A DNA stretch of 64,000 bases from Atriophallophorus winterbourni (GCA_013407085.1 JACCGJ010020592.1:1-64000), one strand, 5' to 3'; numbered from the stretch's first letter, positions 31,557 through 43,497 are shown. Notes: generated by a model from the letters alone, not told the origin. Made by a program: numbers and translations.

Positions 31557-31755
31557 TCAATTCAATTCGATTCAATTTTAATGGTCTAAAAAGCATATAG
31601 CTTTACAAGAAACCACAGAATAATATGACAACAACGAATAATATAACAAGCAAAAATGGGATTAGATTGCTTACTGGGCATTTCAAAAATCAAGTAAATA
31701 TCCAAGGGCAGAAATTGTTTTCGATTGGTGGGATAACAAATGTAGGTATATGGTG

Positions 31756-33504
31756 TTAAGATGTATAGTTTTCTTCAATGCACGGGTTTAGGGTCAAATA
31801 GGCATCAAGGCTTCTCTTGAAAGTTTGCTGGTTTGGTGAGTTCACAACATTATCTGGCAGATTGTTCCAAGTAAAACAAACTCGCACGGCAAAAAAATGT
31901 CGTCTGCAGTTTAGTCTCGAGTGAGGGACAGTTAGAGTAAGTGTGTGAGCTCTTGTATTATGCGAGCTCCGTAGATTCAATAAGCATTGTAGAGGGTGAT
32001 TTTCAGTATTCAAAATATTGTAAACCAGAATCAAATCGCCTCGGATACGACGACGTGGATAATCAAATAAATTCAGCGTTTTGATTCGCTCATTGTAGGG
32101 TTTCCGGCTGAGTCCAGTGACAAGTTTGGTAGCTCGATGATATATTCGTTGCAAAGTCGCAACATCTTTTTTAAGCCATGGCGACCATGCTTGAACCGCA
32201 TATTCCATCGTGGGCCTGATATACGTATTTATAATACAGGGAATTGTCTGTTTTGAGAACCTACCGAAAATTCTCTTTAGGAGTGACAATTTCTGTGATG
32301 TTTTGCGATAGACGTAGTTGCAGTGGCTCGACATCCCTAGGGTGTTGCTTATTAACACACCCAAGTCCCTTTGTTCCATGGTCCACGAGAGGCTGTGTGT
32401 CCAAGAAAATACTGGTACTCCACATATTTGCCAATGTTTAACATGTGACACTTTTGGAAATTGAAAAATATGCGATTTTTTAGGGACCAAGCCTGGAGGT
32501 TGTCCAGATCCTTCTGGAGCAGTTCGCAGTCCTCCGACTTACTTATCTTAGACCAAACTTTTATATCGTCCGCGAACAGTACGATCTTGCATTTGATGAG
32601 AGCTGGTATGTCATTAGCATAAAGCGCGAAGAGGATTGGTCCGAGGACGGATCCCTGAGGCACTCCACTTGTCACGGCTACCGACTTCGATAGAGCACCG
32701 TCCACAGAGACTTGAACAAACCGATCAGTCAGGTAATTTTCTAACCATGCTAACAGACTGCCAGTGATACCACAACGTTCCAGCTTCTGCAAGAGAATAC
32801 TGTGGTTTACACGGTCAAATGCTTTCGACATATCGAGGTAACATACATGGATAGTATCCCCAGCATCCACTGCTTGAGTCCAGTCGTCAAGGGTGAGGAG
32901 AAGGTTAGTGAGGCAGGAGTATCTCCTTCTAAAACCGTGTTGGGCTCCCGAAAATAGCTTATTTTCCTCAAGGTATTTGCTCAGTTTCTTGCCACGATCC
33001 TTTCGAGTACCTTGTATACGGCGGACAACAAAGTAACAGGTCTGTAATTTGCGGGCTCCGAACGCACCCCGCCTTTGAAAATCGGGGAGATTATACCAGA
33101 TTTCCATTCAGTCGGTATGACACTTTGCGACAACGATTCGCAAAATAACTGAGTTAGAGGTACGCATAGAGATTGTGCACAATGCTTGAGTATATTCGGG
33201 GTAATTTTATCACAACCAATGGATTTTTGGGATTCAACGATTGTAGTGTTCCCAGCACCTCTTCTTTGCTGATGGTTATTGTGTCCAATGGTAGAGGATG
33301 CGTTATTTCTGGATCCATTTGTATATTCACGCTTTCCTTTGGATAAAATACTGTAGCATAATAATTTACCAAAGCATCCGCGGTGTCAGCTGCATTTGTG
33401 GTCATTCCAGTGGGCGTCCGCAAGGCCGCAACTCCTGGTTTCACTGAACACTGCTTGTTCACAATCTGGTAAAGAAGCTTGGGATTCCGTTTCATTTTAG
33501 ACAT
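31756..33504 (-). pseudogene. LINE D reverse transcriptase, broken
   Basis: Read down the minus strand: linker NPKLLYQIVNKQCSVKPGVA, then [100 protein letters not shown] and FTWNNLPDNVVNSP. The FADD pair is intact. Frame changes occur near 33,110-33,160, near 33,000, and around 32,350-32,490. An in-frame stop at 33,517-33,519 separates it from the endonuclease. It is inactive, though its motifs are well kept. Confidence 0.87.
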
Positions 33505-33516
33505 TATGACAGCTTG

Positions 33517-34605
33517 TTACTGTATTTTGTCTTCAGCAATAAGTTTGATGACCTGGTTTCTTAGTTTTCTAAAGGTCTCCCACGTGGCATCGGTGGTTAA
33601 CTGGCGATGGTTAATCCAAGCCTTATTTCGCAGTTTAATCCATTTCCGAGTGCGACTGCGGATTTTAAATTCGAATGCCTTTCCACACTGTTTTGGTACG
33701 AATGCCGAGTGTGAGTTGATTTCCCGGTGTAGATTGGTCAAAATGCTACACCACTGCTCTTTTACTCCTATGCCTTCAATTTGCCAATCGTTAATCAAAC
33801 TTAGGGCGTTTGATAATTTTGATAGGCATACCTTTCTGATGAATTTTGTTCTATCGTTTGCTCGCTCTGCTCGACATAGGTAGTCAAAATTCAAGACCAA
33901 ATGGTCGCTCGAACCTAGCGGACAATCGTATGTAATGCTTTCGACGGAGTCCTCTTCAGTTGTCAAGATAAGATCGAGCATTGAAGGCATATCTCTCCCT
34001 CTGTATCTTGTATTGCTTTCAACGTGATTATACAAAGGAATTTCGTCAAACAGCTGCTGGAAGATGGCAGCAGTGGAGGTGTGAGAAATTTTGTTCGTCT
34101 TCAGCAAGTTAGGCAGTTTAAAGTCTCCCATAATCAAGATTCTGGTATGATATCTCGAGACATTCAAGCGTAGCTTGTCGAGTAGGTTCGTATTATACAC
34201 TTCCGGCGCTGATGGTGGGCGATAAATTACGCCGATTGTGCAATCATCGCCTGTAGCCGTTGTCAACAAACACCATAGCGTGTCCTGAAGCACCAAGTCG
34301 GAATCCTTCATTTCTCTGCACTTGAGTCTCTGATCATAATAGAGTGCCACACCTCCTCCACGTGATGCACGGTCTAGCCGGAGCAGTGACATGCCAGCAA
34401 TTCCTAACTCACAATCGTGGATTTCCGGGCTCAGCCAAGTTTCGGTAATGGCGATTAGCTGAGGTCGTTTAGTCTCAAACCGAGCGACAAGTTCGGCAAA
34501 TTTGTTAATCAAGCATTGGGCTTTGGTATAGAGGCATCCAAGAACAGTTTTGATAGGCAAAGATGGATGGTGTCGTGTGATGTCATAGTCTGAGACAACC
34601 GTCAT
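33517..34605 (-). pseudogene. LINE D ORF2 endonuclease
   Basis: The first ATG is at 34,605, two bases after the ORF1 stop. APE endonuclease signatures: LVARFETKRPQLIAITETWLSPE, GGGVALYYD, IGVIYRPPSAP, ILIMGDFKLPNLL (the usual GDFN is GDFK here), RYRGRDMPSMLDLIL and GSSDHLVLNFDY. The usual ORF2 frame would continue into the linker and RT, but a stop at 33,517 ends it. The N-to-K change at a catalytic-loop residue suggests loss of nuclease activity. Confidence 0.83.
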
Positions 34606-34607
34606 TG

Positions 34608-35645
34608 TCACGCCGACTCTGGAAGAGTCGGCACTGTTCTGTTTTTTGACAAGTTAAGTAGCATATCGGTCGTTTCAGGTTGAGAGGCGCAAATCGAGTC
34701 CTCTTTTTGGCCGAAAAAGATTTCTTTATCTGGCTTCAGTCCACTCTTGGGAGTCAGTTGGGGTGGCTTTGCGTTCGATTGCTGATTTTGTGTCCCAGCT
34801 GAAGATTCATTTCTTGGTTCAGTTGATAGGGCTTCATCAATCCTGACAGTATTTAATGCAGAATGGGCTGCATTTATATCAGTGTTTATGTGGTCGCTAA
34901 GGATTACACCTTTTGGGATTTTGTGTTTCCAGCTTTTCCAGTTGGAACGTACAGTATCAACCATAGTACTCATTAGGAAGTTTATTTTCAATGGACGTGG
35001 CCCATTACCTTTGTATTTTGCTGAGGAAGGCAGTCTAAAAGTATCCACGACAACGGCGTTTTCGACGAAAATGGTATCAGCCAGAAAACTCCATTGCCTG
35101 TAGTCATGCTCAGCTCGCTCGTTAGCCTCAGGATTGTCTGCCAGTTCTGGAACTCCGAGGATGATGAGATTGCGATTAGATGTCTTTCTTTTGTCGTATG
35201 TATTGTTCCTCCTTTCGGACCATGGAATATCAACATGAATACGAATATTCAGTGAATTGTTAGACCCAAGTAGGTAAGAATTTAGTAATACGTTTTCCAG
35301 GTCACGCTCATTTTCTAAGTTAACCCTCAAAAGTCTGGGTTTATCCTGATGAGGTGAATCACGCCGTCTAGTTAAACGAGTCAATGCTAACGGCACTACA
35401 GTTCCAATTTTCATAAGTTCACACAGTTCCTTCCATTTTTCTTCATCATGCCTTTGACGGTCTTTGAAGAGAGTGCATTCTGGCTCAGGAACGTCAGTAC
35501 AAATGACACTCAGAAAGTGTGCCTTGCGATTGGTGGAGATGTTATTTCGTTTCACCAAAGCATTATCTGTTTTGGGATCAGTATGTTGTTTAACGGCTCG
35601 CTTTTCATTCTCGGATTTTGTTGAATTTGTTTCAGACCTTTTCAA
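34608..35645 (-). pseudogene. LINE D ORF1 (RRM-like domain), 5'-truncated
   Basis: An open frame of about 345 residues without an initial ATG. NLIILGVPELADN...EHDYRQW, FRLPSSAKYKGNGPRPLKINF and a following basic stretch match the C-terminal nucleic-acid-binding domain of LINE ORF1 proteins. An earlier block, PRLLRVNLENERDLENVLLNS, may be a second RRM-like unit. No zinc finger is visible, unlike LINE B ORF1. The rest is polar, low complexity and glutamine/asparagine-rich. Confidence 0.65.
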
Positions 35646-36750
35646 TCATCTCAGGGCGGTCAAACCGTGTCGAGGTGAATGGAGTTTTGTCTTCAGAGAT
35701 GATAGCAGGCTCCGGAGTGCCGCAGGGATCTGTCCTTGGCTATTGTTATTCAAAGTTTTCGTGAATGATATTCCAGACGCGGTAGCGATCGATTGTCATT
35801 TATTCGCGGATTATCTGAAACCGTGGGCCTCTGTCAGTTCCTGCGATGGCCACAAGCAACTGCAACAAGCAGTTGATGACTTAGTCAGTTTGACACATCG
35901 CTGGTCACTGCCTATCAATGAGGACAAGACAGTGGTCATGCGCATAAACTCCGATGACACTGGTAGTAAATACTTTATTGGAGGTAAGCTCATTAGAGCG
36001 GTGACGGTCGAGAAAGACTTAGGGATTCTGGTTATGGATTCCTTGAAGTCGAAGGCTGACACTTGTCGGAGAATAGGCAGCGCTACCACGATGCTCTGGG
36101 CTATTCGGCGTTCCTTTGCGTCTAATACCCCGCAAATGTTCCAGACACTTTTCTCTGTGTACATTCGTCCTCTGTTGGAATATGGGCTACCTGTTGCATT
36201 TCCTCAGTCCAAAGGCAAATGCGACTCCTTGGAGAGGGTACAAAGGAGGGGCACGAAGATGGTTTGTGGAATGCGCCAACTGGCGTACGAGGATAGGATG
36301 AGCTTGCTTAAACTCTACCCCCTAGATTTTCGAAGGGAAAGATATGACCTGCTTCTGACACGCCATATTCTTCTCGGTCAATATGGATACGAGTTCCTCC
36401 AGTACTTCCGATTAGTAGGCGAGTCGAGGACTCGTGGACATGACTTTAAGTTGCAGAAGCCTAGAAGGCTGAAGCTGAGTAATGCGAGCACGCTATCCAC
36501 GCAGGTGGTGAACACTTGGAACTCTCTACCGAAAGAGCTCCTGTCTCTACCATCTGAACAGCTATTCAAAAGCGCGTTGGATCAGCATTTGTTGAGACGG
36601 ATGGACTTGATCCCCGGAGTGATATAGTGGTGTTCCTCTACTCTCAGGGTTTGCCTTGTCAGCAGAAGTCACCCATGTCTATTATTGTGATGAAGCTCAA
36701 ACGGGATTTTATCCCTTCTGCTTTCGTTTCAGAAGAAGAAGAAGAATAAA
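35646..36750 (+). pseudogene. LINE B RT, second part, and 3' end
   Basis: Resumes with [29 protein letters not shown], then after a one-base frame change near 35,745 LLFKVFVNDIPDAV. The catalytic box reads HLFADYLKPW, so the second aspartate of FADD is replaced by tyrosine. Then LPINEDKTVVMRI, EKDLGILV, YIRPLLEYGLPVA, RVQRRGTKMV and VVNTWNSLPKELLSLPSEQLFKSALD, with a stop at 36,627. The 3' UTR ends in CAGAAGAAGAAGAAGAA (36,731 on). Confidence 0.85.
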
Positions 36751-36786
36751 AACGATGCGGGTAAACCGATAACAAAAACCTTGAAG

Positions 36787-37242
36787 TTCGGTTCAGTTCA
36801 CTTCAGTTGCACAGGACAGTACGTGGCGAACGAGCCAATCGAGCGTACAGAATTTCTTTCGGTGGAAAGCTGCAGAGAAGCAACCACCACTGCCAAAGCG
36901 TTTATTCTTATTGTGGTTTGGATATCCTGGACGATCGCGATGCCAAGGGATTATCCGGGTTGTATTTAGGAAGCACCACGTAATGAATGATGCTGGAGAG
37001 ATAAGAATACATTTCTCCTCACCAGTACGGTGAGAGGTCAGCTAAAGAAGAGTTGTGTATTGAACAAACAGAACTTCAGCATTTAATTACTCACCAAACA
37101 ACGATAAAAATGGTGAACAACCTAATCTTGCATAAAAATTAGGGGGATAATTCAGGAAAAGCTTACCCCAGATGCGGTCCGAACCCTGCTCAAAACTTGC
37201 GACAGAACAGTTCAGTTCATATATATACATTTCATATATACT
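36787..37242 (-). repeat. CR1-type LINE 3' UTR fragment, antisense
   Basis: Starts at the plus strand with a GTTCAGTTCACTTCAG tail and aligns with the 3' UTR of LINE E (55,716-55,952, inverted), including the stem-loop CTCCTCACC...GGTGAGAGG at 37,015-37,037. It contains only 3' UTR. Confidence 0.7.
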
Positions 37243-37354
37243 TTTCAGTTCAAGTTCAAGTTGAACAGGGCTGACCGTGGCTAAAAGCCAATCCCGCTCC
37301 CAGATTTCCTTCGACGGTATGCAGTTGAGCACCCGGCACTCCGATATCGAGTAT
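37243..37354 (-). repeat. CR1-type LINE F, 3' end left of the LTR element
   Basis: The tail CAGTTCAAGTTCAAGTTGAA is followed by the antisense end of the 3' UTR (CCGTGGCTAAAAGCCAATC...). The remainder of the same UTR continues at 44,145. F was therefore present before the LTR element arrived. Confidence 0.7.
37351..37354. repeat. 4-bp target-site duplication GTAT, left
   Basis: GTAT directly before the 5' LTR; the same four bases follow the 3' LTR at 44,141-44,144. Confidence 0.75.
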
Positions 37355-37914
37355 TGTAGCAACCTGTAATTTCCCTTGCTTTCCAATTGTATTTTCGTTT
37401 CCCTCGATGCTTGCTTTAATCAGCAATTTGTACATACTTATCTTTGTATCATTTTCATCCATTAACTTAGAAATTATCGTTTTGTTCCGATAATCGATAT
37501 TGCCATATCGATCTATCGATTCCTTCTTGTCCTATTCATTCATAGACTATTGATCTCCTGTTTCGTTAAATGAGTTGTCGTTACTCATCCTTTGTATCGC
37601 ATTCCGTAAATAATCATTAATTAACAATATACTTCGGTCTGTGCGTCTCCTGGTTCTGCTATTGTTCGTGGTGCTGCACAGCTGGTTGTTCGTGAATCGA
37701 GACGGTTAACGGCAATATTAACGTGTCACCGGATCTTCAAGCTTTACGCATTATTCGTTCCTGATTGATGTGACACAGGAGTTTTGAAGTTGAATCAATT
37801 TGTATGTGTGTGGATAATTGCACCGGACACTAAACCTTCACTTTCCGTGAGTTCGTCCATTCTACCTGCGTTCAATATAACATTTACTGTTATACCTTGC
37901 ACATATCCACTACA
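37355..37914 (+). repeat. 5' LTR of the CsRn1-like element
   Basis: Begins TGTAGCAACC and ends TCCACTACA (TGTAG...CTACA ends). It matches 43,582-44,140 over its whole length. Confidence 0.92.
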
Positions 37915-37918
37915 TAAT

Positions 37919-37931
37919 TGGTGAGCCCGAA
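37919..37931 (+). promoter_or_regulatory. Primer-binding site
   Basis: TGGTGAGCCCGA, four bases after the LTR. The same sequence follows the LTR at 59,831. It resembles the tRNA-Trp-type PBS known for CsRn1-clade elements; the tRNA identity is from family knowledge, not from this sequence. Confidence 0.7.
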
Positions 37932-37972
37932 CTCGCTCAGAACTCCCATATATTTTTTTCAATTTTGCCATA

Positions 37973-38794
37973 ATGTCTTTCGAACCTACTGACAGGTCCG
38001 ATTCTCAATTAAATGTTATTGAAGGCAACACTCTAGCTTTTGATCCAGCTAACCAACACATTTGGTTCATTCAGCTCGGAGGAATGTTTCGTTTTTGACG
38101 GATTACTAAAAAGAAACTATGTTTCCCTTCGTACAACCCCAGCTACCGTCGCATATTGCGAAAGAAGTTCTAGACGTTCTTGATCCGATACCAGTAAATT
38201 CGCCTTATGACACCCTGAAAGCCGCTGTTCTGAAACGCACTATGCCTTCTGACGAGGCGAGGTTAAAACAATTACTTGCCGGTGTAGAGATCGGGGACAG
38301 AACTCCGTCACAATTTGTGCGACACGCGTTCTCTTGTGGGTAACACCTAGTTGGATGATTCCGTATTACAGCAACTCTGGTTGAATCGTTCACCATCCAG
38401 TACTAAAGCTATCCTTGCTGTATCTGTCGATAAATTTGGTCTAGACACTCTAGCTGAACTCGCCGACAAAATCCACGAAACTTTAGGCGGAACCAACGTT
38501 AATCAGGCAGCCAAAGCGAGTTACATATCAGAGCTAGAAACCTCCATAGAAACGTTGACCAGAGAGCTCTTATCATTACAACTCACAATCTCTAACACGG
38601 AACGTTCTAAAAATTCCCGATCCATACTTCGCCATCGATCCAGAAGTAGAAGCCACTCTCGCCCTCGCGATACCAACTGGTTTTGCTATTTCCATCGCCG
38701 TTTCGGAAACGCCGCGCGTAACAGCCGTCCAGGTTGTGAACACCCTAACGCACACACAGTCACAAAGTCGGGAAACCAGGCTGCCAGTCAGTAA
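37973..38794 (+). pseudogene. Gag of the CsRn1-like element, broken
   Basis: ATG at 37,973 (MSFEPTDRSD); a stop at about 38,094 ends the first frame. Later frames give a Gag core, MPSDEARLKQLLAGVEIGDRTPSQ, parallel to SEQEKLNVLFSKMALGDKKPSQ in the second element at 60.2 kb. Then comes a basic RSRSRSHSRPRD stretch with CYFHRRFGNAARNSRPGC, a degraded knuckle of C-x3-H type. Stops at 38,341 and frame changes make it non-functional. Confidence 0.78.
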
Positions 38795-39105
38795 TGGAGA
38801 CGGCTGCTCCTAGCAAACTCGCTAGTCGCCTCATGTATGTATATGATGCGTCGAATGAACTTAACTTTCTCGTGGACAATGGTGCCGAGGTTAGCGTTTT
38901 ACCGCGTAGCTGCAAAAAACGTGACTTACGTCCATCAGGCTTCACACTGCAGGCGGCTAACGAATGGAAGATCTTAACCTACGGTGAGAAACTCGATCTC
39001 GGACTCAGACGTGAATTCCCCTTCCTCTTCCTGATAGTCGATGTGCAGAAGCCTATCATCGGTATCAAATTCCTGACGAAATACGGTCTCGTAGTCGATC
39101 CTTGA
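38794..39105 (+). pseudogene. Aspartic protease domain of the CsRn1-like element
   Basis: LNFLVDNGAEVSVLPR is the active-site segment; the usual D-T-G is D-N-G. LQAANEWKILTYGEK is the flap region, and PIIGIKFLTKYGLVVDP is the downstream strand. The active-site change suggests loss of activity. Confidence 0.8.
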
Positions 39106-39141
39106 CGCCGACGGCTACACCACAATGTCACGTCACTTAAC

Positions 39142-40089
39142 GTGTCCGGAAAAATCTGTTCCATCACATCACCTGGTCTGCGAATTTTCGTCCCGGATGG
39201 TGCCACTTACAGCGATGTCTTGCGCGACTTCCCGAGCCTAACACGCCCAGCACCATACACGGAGCGACCTACCCACGATGTTCAACATCACATCGTCACC
39301 AAAGGGCCTCCAGTTTTTGCTTAAGCCCGAAGGCTGCCTCCAGAAAAACTTAAAGCAGTAAAATGCGAATTTGAACATATGGCTGCATTAGGTATAATCG
39401 GACCGTCAACTAGCCCGTGGGCATCGCCGTTACATATGGTCGACAAGAAGAACGGCGATTGGGGACCTTGCGGAGATTATCGTGCGTTGAATAACGTTAC
39501 CCAATCCGACCGCTACCCTATTCCGCACATTCATGATTTTTCGCTAAGCCTCGACGGAAAATCTGTTTTCTCTAAATTAGACCTCGTACGTGCGTATCAC
39601 CAGATCTCCATGGCAACTGATGACATTGCCAAGACTGCTGTAATTACACCTTTCGGTCTTTTCGAATTTCTTCTTATGCCCTTTGGTTTGCGCAACGCAG
39701 CACATTCTTTTCAACGTTTCATGGATCAAGTTCTTCGTGGTCTTGACTTCGTCTTTGTGTATATCGACGACGTGCTGGTCGCTAGTTCATCACGTGAAGA
39801 ACATGTACGACACCTCCGCGAAATCTTCCAGCGTTTTGCCCAATACGGTGTTAATATCAATCCCGACAAATGCGTTTTCGGTCAGTCGACTATCGATTTT
39901 CTTGGCCATAGGATTGACAGTGATGGTATAAGCCCGTTACTCGAAAAACGCAGTCAATAATTAAATACCAAATGCCTCAATCCGTCAAAAGTTTACGTCG
40001 ATTTCTCGGCATCGTTAACTACTACGAAAGTTTTATCCCCAACGCCACCAACATACTCCATCCACTTACTGATTTTCTCAAAGAAAACC
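39142..40089 (+). pseudogene. RT of the CsRn1-like element, cut by a nested gypsy element
   Basis: [98 protein letters not shown] and [11 protein letters not shown]. Stops occur at about 39,322 and 39,958. The frame goes on with SLRRFLGIVNYYESFIP and LTDFLKEN, where the nested element begins. YIDD is intact. Confidence 0.85.
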
Positions 40090-40112
40090 TGTTGTATAGC
40101 TAGTGAACGAAC

Positions 40113-42168
40113 GACTGGGGTGACGTGATTATTGTCAGCCGTACAATACAAGAAAATTTAAATCATTTGGAGGTTGTATTTCAACGCTTAGCTGAATATG
40201 GATTTCATGTCAAGTGTGAAAAATGTTCATTCGGTATGCCTGAAATTACATATTTGGGAACGGTCATAGATAGTATGGGCAGAAGGCCAGATCCGTCGAA
40301 GATCGCTTCCATGGAAAAAATGCTGGCACCTTCCAATAAAGCAACGCTACAGTCTTTTTGGGTTTGGTTAATTACTATCACAACTTTGTACCCAATATGT
40401 ATGAATTACGAGCGCCACTCAATAATCTACTCAGGCAGACAGCTAAGTGGGAGTGGTCGAAAGAATGTCAACAGTCATTTGAACGAATGAAGGAAGTCCT
40501 AAAATCTGATCTTCTGCTGACGCATTATGACCCTAGACTACCCATGATAGTGGCGACCGACGCTTAGGAATACGGAATTGGAGCAGTCTTACTACACAAA
40601 ATGCCTGACGGTTCACAAAAGGCATCTCGCTCATTGACCACACCAGAAAGGAACTACAGCCAAATAGAAAAAAGGCTAGCAATAGTGTTTGCAGTTCGAA
40701 AATTTCACAAAATGCTTCACTTCTTTCAATCTTCGGAGTTAAAAGTTGGGTCCCAGTTCACACAGCCAATCGATTAAAAGGCTGAGCCACGATACTCTTT
40801 GGATATGATTTCAACCTCAAATTCGTAAATACCAAGAGTTTCGGGCACGCAGATGAGTTGTCAAGATTAATCTCAACGCATAGTAACAATATTCCAGAAG
40901 AAGAAACAATAATTGCTAACGTCACGGATGAAAATGATCAGGACACATACGCAATCTTTAAACAAGCTTTGAAACAAATACCAATCACGTTTGATCGAGT
41001 CAGCCAAGAAACATCGAAAGATGAAACGATTCAAGCAGTCCTGCAGTCTATGAAGTGTGGTTGGCCTGCCATATTAACTGATAAAAACTGAAGGAGTTTG
41101 CAAAAAGGAGACTTGCTCTCGCTGACGTTCAAGGATGTCTTATGATGCAGAATCGTGTTGTTATCCCTGAAGTCTTACAGCAAGCGGTACTTAAACAGTT
41201 TCACATGGACCATCTAGGAATCAGTCGCATGAAAAGCATTGCTCGAAGTTACACTTACTGGCCGTTTATGGACCAACAAATGGAAACATTTGTTAGAGAA
41301 TGTCAGAGTTGTTGCATGACCGCTAAAATGCCTCGAAAATGTGAGCTTAGCCCTTGGCCAATACCAGAAGGTTCATGGTTACGAATCCACATTGATTTTG
41401 CAGGTCCTATTGAAGGTATATATTACTTCGTCATTGTTGATGCGCATTCAAAGTTGCCCGAAGTGTTTCTAATGAGAGTTGCCTCAACTCAATCTGTGCT
41501 ATCCACTCTTAAAAATCTATTTTCGAAATTTGGAGTGCCCGAGACGATTGTGTCCGACAACGGCTCATAAGTTACATCTTCTGTGTTTGAGCAGTTTTGC
41601 AGCTCGCGCGGGTCACGACTTCTTGAACACATTTTTATTATCTTACAGATCAACACCGAAACATGCCACTAACGATAACATGTCGCCAGCAGAACTATTT
41701 CTGGGAAGGAAGCTGAGGCAGATATTTGATGCCATGAAACCAGTAACTGTGCGACAACCGGAATATAGTCATAAGATGAAACATCAGTTCAACAAACATC
41801 ATGGTGCAAAACAGAGAAGTTTTAACATTTGGGATACAGTTTATGTACGTAATATGCGATACAATATGAAGGATTGGTTACCAGAAACAATAGTCAAGAA
41901 AGTTGGAAAAGTTATATACAAAGTACAAGTTGGTAACCTAATATGGACACGCCATATAAGCCATTTGAGACCGCGAAACGGTGAAGTAGCGAAGGCAAAT
42001 ATCTCCTCGGATACGATTCCACTTGAAATTTTAACTCGAATTTTTAACCCGACCACAACCACGAAACGAAGTACCCAACAATACGCCACCTACAAAACGC
42101 CGTTTTTCAACTCGTACCAGACACCCTGTCACTCGTTTATTAGTCAACCCGCGATACCCGCGTTATGA
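40113..42168 (+). pseudogene. RT, RNase H and integrase relic of the nested gypsy element
   Basis: DVIIVSRTIQENLNHL, GFHVKCEKCSFGMPEITYLGTVI, VWLITITTLYP with a frame change to GLVNYYHNFVPNMYELRAPLNNLL, MIVATDA followed by a [23 protein letters not shown], and FNLKFVNTKSFGHADELSRL. Integrase: HMDHLGISRMKSIARSYTYWPFMDQQ, CQSCCMTA, RIHIDFAGPIEG, IVSDNGS then a stop. The last frame has SYRSTPKHATNDNMSPAELFLGRKL and a C-terminal domain (DTVYVRNMRYNMKDWLPETI). Several stops and frame changes. The segment with the catalytic Glu is not visible, perhaps deleted near 41,575-41,610. Confidence 0.82.
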
Positions 42169-42208
42169 ATCAATCGTCCCGTATTAATTTTTTTTCAACA
42201 AGGGGAGG

Positions 42209-42411
42209 TGTTTTATTGCTAGTAAACGAACTATCGATTAACCAACAATGAAGATCGATTGTGAGTTGAAATTGTTATTTTCGCTCATTGTGTGATATTT
42301 ACTCGCTCCCTGATTTTGTGATATTTATTCATTCGGCCAATACACGAGTTCCAGTTCGGTTGTGTTTTCTGACTGACGGTTGGGCCAGTGCAATACCCTT
42401 ACAGATATAAT
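42209..42411 (+). repeat. 3' LTR of the nested gypsy element
   Basis: Preceded by a polypurine tract AAGGGGAGG (42,200-42,208) and beginning TGTTTTATTGCTAG. Its right edge is set only by the suspected AAACC duplication, so the end is uncertain by a few bases. Confidence 0.65.
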
Positions 42412-43497
42412 AAAACCCAAAAAATTGTCCATCACTGCTGCGAAGAATCTGCTTTCGTCAAGGTTAAAGAACTTCTGAGCAACGTTACCGCTTTGAGTCA
42501 CATAAAAACCGACGAAAACCTACACTTGGTTCTGAAAACGCCTCACAGGCTGCAGTCGGAGCCGTCCTACAACAGGAATTCAACGGTCGATTCAAGCATA
42601 TCCACCTGGATATTGTCGGTCCTTTACCCGTTTCCAGAATTTATAGCTATATCTTGACATGCGTTGATAGATACACTCGCTGGCCTATAGCAGTCCCAAT
42701 TCGTGATACCCCCGACAGATAACATCGCACGAACATTCGTCGATTCATGGATATTCATTTTTGGTGTACCCGCAACTATTAATACAGACAGAGGATTGCA
42801 ATTCACAAGCGCTTTGTTCCGTGAACTAAGTCGTTTACTAGGATGTGATCATGTGCGTACTACTGCATATCATCCTGCAGTCAATGGTCTAGTCGAACGT
42901 GTCCACCGTTAATCGAAAGCTGCTATTACCGCTTGTTCTGGATCAGAGTGGTCTGAACGTCTTTCTATCATACTTCTCGGTATTAGAAACACCGTTGAAG
43001 AGGACATCGGTTGTTGCCCCTCAGAATTGATATTTGGTACAACACTGAGACTGCCCGGTGAGATGATACTGGATACCCGCACTACTGGTGAAATCGACCC
43101 AGGATCTTACTGCTCGAGACTCAGGAAACACTTCCAGGCTATCGAACCAGTACCGACCCGCGTTGCTGACCGCCCTTCATTCATCCATAGCGACCTCAAA
43201 AATTGCCCCCATGTCTTCGTTCGAGTTGATGCTGTCAGAAAGCCATTACAAACTCCGTACGAAGGACCATTTAAAGTAATCGACCGCAAACCCAAATATT
43301 TCGTTTTGTCACGCAACGGCGTTGAAGACACAGTGAGCATAGATCGCCTAATACCTGCATACATCGAGGAAAAGCCATCACAAGAAGCTACCCCGTCGAC
43401 CCCACATACACAACCTATGAAGACGTTATATCCAAGCGACCCTCACCCATCCTGTCTACCCCTTCATCTCTTCAAACACGTGACGGCCGTAGAGTGA
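42412..43497 (+). pseudogene. RNase H remnant and integrase of the CsRn1-like element
   Basis: The RNase H start survives in two frames (KLSITAAK; ESAFVKVKELLSNVTALSHIKTDENLHLVL). After [13 protein letters not shown] the sequence jumps to HIHLDIVGPLPVS, so the rest of RNase H and the integrase HHCC region are deleted. Integrase: VDRYTRWPIAVP, INTDRGLQFTS, AYHPAVNGLVERVHR (catalytic Glu present) followed by a TAA at about 42,910. Then LIFGTTLRLPGEM and the C-terminal domain FVRVDAVRKPLQTPYEGPFKVI, ending at 43,497. Confidence 0.83.

Larger units (their letters stand above)
31556..35645 (-). mobile_element. CR1-type LINE D, antisense, inserted in LINE B
   Basis: On the minus strand: ORF1 (from 35,645 down), ORF2 endonuclease and RT, 3' UTR, and a tail of AATTG/AATCG units on the plus-strand side (about 31,554-31,580). 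It sits between KWIEAF and ISGR of the LINE B RT. ORF1 has no ATG at its beginning, so the 5' end is probably truncated. I could not settle a clean target-site duplication. Confidence 0.87.
26300..36750 (+). mobile_element. CR1-type LINE B, split by two younger LINEs
   Basis: In order: 5' region, ORF1 (26,404-26,671 and 28,796-29,597), ORF2 endonuclease and RT (29,552-31,556 and 35,646-36,627), 3' UTR, and an AGA-rich tail at 36,731-36,750. Family A inserted at 26,672-28,795, and antisense element D inserted at about 31,556-35,645. Without these inserts B is about 4.2 kb, a normal full length for the clade. Confidence 0.85.
40090..42411 (+). mobile_element. Nested gypsy element (family of gypsy K), internally deleted
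   Basis: Starts with about 23 bp resembling the beginning of its own 3' LTR (TGTTGTATAGCTAGTGAACGAAC against TGTTTTATTGCTAGTAAACGAAC at 42,209), then jumps directly into RT at the YxDD region. Most of the 5' LTR, Gag, protease and the first half of RT are deleted. AAACC or AAAACC occurs on both outer sides (40,084-40,089 and 42,412-42,417) and may be the target-site duplication. It is younger than the surrounding LTR element. Confidence 0.75.

Noticed and set aside
33479..33883. 134-aa plus-strand frame
   Set aside because: Antisense shadow of the LINE D endonuclease and linker.
31554..35648. Target-site duplication for LINE D
   Set aside because: Left (GCATTTAATTCAA) and right (TTCAATCATCTC) flanks share only short AT-rich strings that merge with the AATTC tail, so no duplication can be assigned.
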